Part shown: positions 61,197 through 64,000 of the stretch, in pieces
Layout of the letters: each line of letters opens with the position of its first letter
Numbering within the stretch: the stretch's first letter is position 1
Source: Patescibacteria group bacterium
GTDB lineage: Bacteria; Patescibacteria; Paceibacteria; UBA6257; 2-01-FULL-56-20
Direction: 5' to 3'
Length of the DNA: 64,000 nt
Assembly (NCBI GenBank): GCA_018971305.1
Contig: JAGXBC010000003.1
Coordinates: 1-64,000 of the forward strand
Notes under the pieces: generated by a model
Database searches by the model: none
Told to the model about the DNA's origin: nothing
The model's input: only the letters and a program-made list of their open reading frames with translations
Position numbers and translations under genes: made by a program

Positions 61197-64000
61197 ATGT
61201 CAAGAGCTAAGCTGTGCATAGCAAAAATTCGCGGATGGGCTCGCCGGGCACCCGGCAGCAGACGTCGCGGAGAAATTTTAGCCTGCGTGACACTTGCTAT
61301 TGTGGTTTCGGTGCTTGCGATATTGGTAACCGTAAAATTTTCCCCGGTTGTGAGAGCGCAAATTTCCCAAAGCGAACTGCCTACTCCGCAAAACTTAGTT
61401 GTCGCGAAAATCATAGACCCGGTAGGGAGATTAACGAACCTGCAGCCGCTTATAATTATCGCCAATAATCAGTTGCACGTGAGCGTTCCCGAGCCGAAAT
61501 TCAGTTTCCGCCCGGGGAAATATAAACTGGAGCTTTGGATCTGGCAGGGCGGAAACATTTATTACACGGAAAATGATTTTAGCTGGGGAGTGCTCGCGGT
61601 AAATTTCAATAAATCAATCTATAACCTCGGCGATAAGTCCAAAATCGGCCTCGCAGTTCTGGACGACCAAGGACATACTATTTGCAATGCTGATATGGAT
61701 ATGAATATCGTCTCGCCTTCCGGAAAAACATCGTATTTTTCAACGCAAGACAAAACCATTTCGCACAATCTCTCTTGCGGTCCGGGAAGCGTCACTAACG
61801 ACCCGGACTATTCGGCCACAATTCTTGCCGGAGAAGTCGGAACTTATAATGTTTCTGTTACGGCGAGAACCGCTAACGGTACGAGGCAGATTTCCGATAA
61901 GTTTGAAGTGCAGAATCCGCCGATGTTTGACGTGGAGCGCAACGCCCCGACAAGAATTTTCCCCCCGGCAACTTATAAGGTTTCCATTGCCGTAAAGGCG
62001 AACGATAATTTCCACGGAAATATCACGGAAACTGTTCCTGGAACTTTTGATGTTACTGCTTCTAGTGCCGAGACGACGCTTGTCAAATCTTCTGGCTCTC
62101 CTACCTTGGATACAAAAATCATTTCTTGGCCTGTAAATTTAAAAAAAGGAGATTCTGTATCTTTAACCTATTCTTTCAAGGCTCCGGATGTGAGTCCGGA
62201 ACTCTATAAATTGGGGCCGCTTCAGATCGGCAATTGGAGCGAAGCTCGGCAGTGGCAGGTGGCGGCGGACTCGGTGGCGAACACGGTTATTTTTATCACC
62301 TCGCTTGCTTCCACAACCTGGCAGGTTCCTAATGATTGGAACAATACTTCCAACACCATTGAGCTTATTGCCGGCGGCGGTGGTGGTGCTACGAACAGCG
62401 GGACTGGCGGCTCGTCAAACCGCGGAGGCGCCGCGGGCGGCGGTGGCGCTTATGCCATGATTACCAATTTTTCCACTTCTACTGGCAATCTCGTCAAAAT
62501 TGGAGTTGGTACAGGGGGAGCCGCGCAAGCTACCGGCACTCTTACGTATTTCAACTGGAGCGGCGGTGGCACTACCTCTACTTGCAGTGGAACAACCATG
62601 CAATTATGCGCTATGGGCGGCGGCCGGGCTGTAACAGGTAACCCGGGCAGTTTCGGTACCGGAGGCGCGAGCTCAACAAGCGTTGGAACTGTCAAGTATG
62701 GCGGTGGTCCTGGTGGCGCTGATGCGTTGAGCAAGACAGCCGGAGCAGGCGGCGGCGGCGCCGGCGGTCCGAGCGGAGACGGCCAAGGCGGTACTAATAC
62801 AACTATTGGAACTGGCGGAGCTGGAGATGCCGGTGTCGCTGCTGGCGGTACGGGAGGTTTAACGGGAACCAACCCGGGCGGTACCGGCGGTCCGGGTTCG
62901 GAGTGGACTTCCAATCCCGGTGGTGTGAGCGGCGGTTCCGGCGGCGGCGGCGGCGGATCCACGGGCAACTCAAGTACCGGCGGTACCGGAGGTAACTACG
63001 GCGGCGGCGGAGGAGGCGGTAGGAGCTCCGGCGGCGCCGGAGGCGTTGGCCAGCAAGGCATCATAGTCATCACCTATACGCCTTCAACTATTACTATGGC
63101 CGATGGCACGCAACCCGCTAACGTAACCGTTGGCCCTGGCGCGAATGCCACAACGAGCGCGGTTTTTACTTTAGTAACGAACAACAATACTGTTACGAGT
63201 TCCATTACAAGTATTGACGTGAATATCGCGACGACCACCGGCGTTTTCCAGGTGCAGATTGCCGATAACGCCGGGACGACTATTTACGGCTCAAGCACTA
63301 ATCCGGGTTCCACCTCGCTTACGATCAATACGACAAATATGGTTGTTTCCACAACAACTCTTACTTTTCGCACAATGATCAAACCGCTTGACGCGACTTC
63401 CATGCCCACGACTCCAGTGAGCGGCGCGGGCGCGGTGGGCGGTACTTACGTGGTTACCTCCACGCTCCCCGGAACTTTCACCGATAACAAAAGCTGGGAT
63501 CATGCCGGCGCTAACACCACATCTTCCATTATCACCATAGACAACCTTTCGCCGGCGGACGTCACGAACGCTTCCGGCACTGTGGCCAGCAGCAGCGTGG
63601 CTTTTACCTGGAATAATCCAGGTGATACGGATTTTGCGACGACGACCATAGTGCGGGCAACATCATCAATTTCCATAATTCCCACCGAAGGAACATATTA
63701 TACTGTCGGACAAACCCTTAACGCCACAACCACTGTTGTCTGCGTTGTCGCCTCAAGCAGCGCTTCCAATTGCACCGATAGCGGCCTTACTGCCGGCACG
63801 ACATATTACTATATGATTTTTACCGCGGACAATTACCTCAACTATTCTTCGGGGACCGTGCCGACGAACAATCCTTTTACGCCGAGCAATAACCAGCCGC
63901 CGACAGTTTCCGCCGTTTCTTTAAACCACGGCAACGCCATAACTCTGACTCCGAACGCCACGACTTCTTTTGACCTGAACTGGAGCGTTTCCGACCCCGA
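61197..64000 (+). CDS. Large glycine-rich surface protein (3' end beyond window)
   Basis: 935 codons are open from the ATG to the window end. An N-terminal basic head and membrane anchor (residues ~25-48) are followed by an Ig-like region (~60-345, cadherin or bacterial Ig look), a Gly-rich domain (~385-620, long runs of Gly/Ser/Thr, ending G-I-I-V-I-T-Y-T-P as in Gly-rich tail-fibre-like domains, Pfam Gly_rich_2 type), and then fibronectin or Ig-like repeats with many Thr/Ser. No stop and no frameshift over 2.8 kb. Adhesin-like surface protein. The true start could be elsewhere, as there is no ribosome binding site. Confidence 0.85.
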   Translation, partial: MSRAKLCIAKIRGWARRAPGSRRRGEILACVTLAIVVSVLAILVTVKFSPVVRAQISQSELPTPQNLVVAKIIDPVGRLTNLQPLIIIANNQLHVSVPEPKFSFRPGKYKLELWIWQGGNIYYTENDFSWGVLAVNFNKSIYNLGDKSKIGLAVLDDQGHTICNADMDMNIVSPSGKTSYFSTQDKTISHNLSCGPGSVTNDPDYSATILAGEVGTYNVSVTARTANGTRQISDKFEVQNPPMFDVERNAPTRIFPPATYKVSIAVKANDNFHGNITETVPGTFDVTASSAETTLVKSSGSPTLDTKIISWPVNLKKGDSVSLTYSFKAPDVSPELYKLGPLQIGNWSEARQWQVAADSVANTVIFITSLASTTWQVPNDWNNTSNTIELIAGGGGGATNSGTGGSSNRGGAAGGGGAYAMITNFSTSTGNLVKIGVGTGGAAQATGTLTYFNWSGGGTTSTCSGTTMQLCAMGGGRAVTGNPGSFGTGGASSTSVGTVKYGGGPGGADALSKTAGAGGGGAGGPSGDGQGGTNTTIGTGGAGDAGVAAGGTGGLTGTNPGGTGGPGSEWTSNPGGVSGGSGGGGGGSTGNSSTGGTGGNYGGGGGGGRSSGGAGGVGQQGIIVITYTPSTITMADGTQPANVTVGPGANATTSAVFTLVTNNNTVTSSITSIDVNIATTTGVFQVQIADNAGTTIYGSSTNPGSTSLTINTTNMVVSTTTLTFRTMIKPLDATSMPTTPVSGAGAVGGTYVVTSTLPGTFTDNKSWDHAGANTTSSIITIDNLSPADVTNASGTVASSSVAFTWNNPGDTDFATTTIVRATSSISIIPTEGTYYTVGQTLNATTTVVCVVASSSASNCTDSGLTAGTTYYYMIFTADNYLNYSSGTVPTNNPFTPSNNQPPTVSAVSLNHGNAITLTPNATTSFDLNWSVSDP

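Noticed and set aside
62450..62968. 172-codon Pro-rich minus-strand frame
   Set aside because: It is the complement of the Gly-rich repeat of the surface protein (GGC/GGT reads as Pro/Ala); composition artefact.
62345..63060. Gly-codon-rich DNA considered as a tandem repeat element
   Set aside because: Units vary in length and it is in frame within one protein; it is a coding feature.

Overview
The window looks like a chromosomal piece of a Candidate Phyla Radiation (Patescibacteria) bacterium, most likely a Parcubacteria-type lineage. The reasons are the very compact S10/spc/alpha-like ribosomal cluster with no rpmD (L30) between rpsE and rplO, the abundance of single-membrane-anchored surface proteins with phage-tail-like GNVGIGTT repeats, families I associate with CPR genomes (DUF5674, LabA-like NYN, YdeI/OmpD-like), and many short proteins without recognisable homology. 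UGA is a normal stop here (adk, map, lysS-type ends), so this is not the Gracilibacteria/Absconditabacteria code. The lineage call is inference.

Layout. 1-3915: three co-directional secreted or surface proteins, the first cut by the window edge. 4076-7994: a minus-strand block (TolB-like lipoprotein, recG, an 81-aa protein). 8203-14359: mixed accessory genes (lipoprotein, M48 protease, coiled-coil proteins, a RyR-like protein divergent from an APH-like phosphotransferase, an M50 protease) with tRNA-Lys and tRNA-Arg. 14428-32755: the translation core: rpsL, rpsG, an orphan, fusA, an orphan, tuf, rpsJ, then after a terminator and a structured leader rplC-rplD-rplW-rplB-rpsS-rplV-rpsC-rplP-rpmC-rpsQ-rplN-rplX-rplE-rpsZ-rpsH-rplF-rplR-rpsE-rplO-secY, an inverted orphan, adk and map. 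32816-39807: glycosyltransferase, greA, lysS, a cytidylyltransferase and dnaE (minus). 39943-43089: tRNA-Thr x2, a GIY-YIG nuclease, rpmG, tRNA-Trp, a pilin-like secreted protein, tRNA-Ala, a small orphan in its own transcription unit, and tRNA-Ser. 43173-54559: unknown genes, recO, a DUF11-type anchored protein, glyQS, murA, mreB, a deoxyribosyltransferase-NUDIX fusion, holB, frr and rseP. 54631-64000: unknown protein (minus), metallophosphoesterase, YdeI-like, tRNA-Gln (minus), a His-rich anchored protein, DUF5674 plus partner, a Ser/Thr-rich anchored protein, an NYN protein and the first 935 codons of a large glycine-rich surface protein that runs off the window.

How it works together: the core block makes ribosomes, elongation factors and the SecY channel through which the many surface proteins are exported; murA and mreB serve wall synthesis and shape; frr, greA, lysS, glyQS, adk and map support translation and nucleotide supply; recG, dnaE, holB and recO serve replication and repair.

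The most unusual signal is a two-style organisation. Core genes have no Shine-Dalgarno sequence, and several non-core housekeeping genes have a -10 box 6 to 11 bases from the ATG, so they look leaderless. A scattered set of short orphan genes instead carries strong GGAGG-type ribosome binding sites, in several cases with near-consensus promoters and private terminators. Other points of note are a long inverted repeat ending exactly at the rpsG start codon, a terminator-like attenuator in the rplC leader, and a 14-bp duplication of the tRNA-Trp 3' end at a rearranged rpmG-trnW locus.
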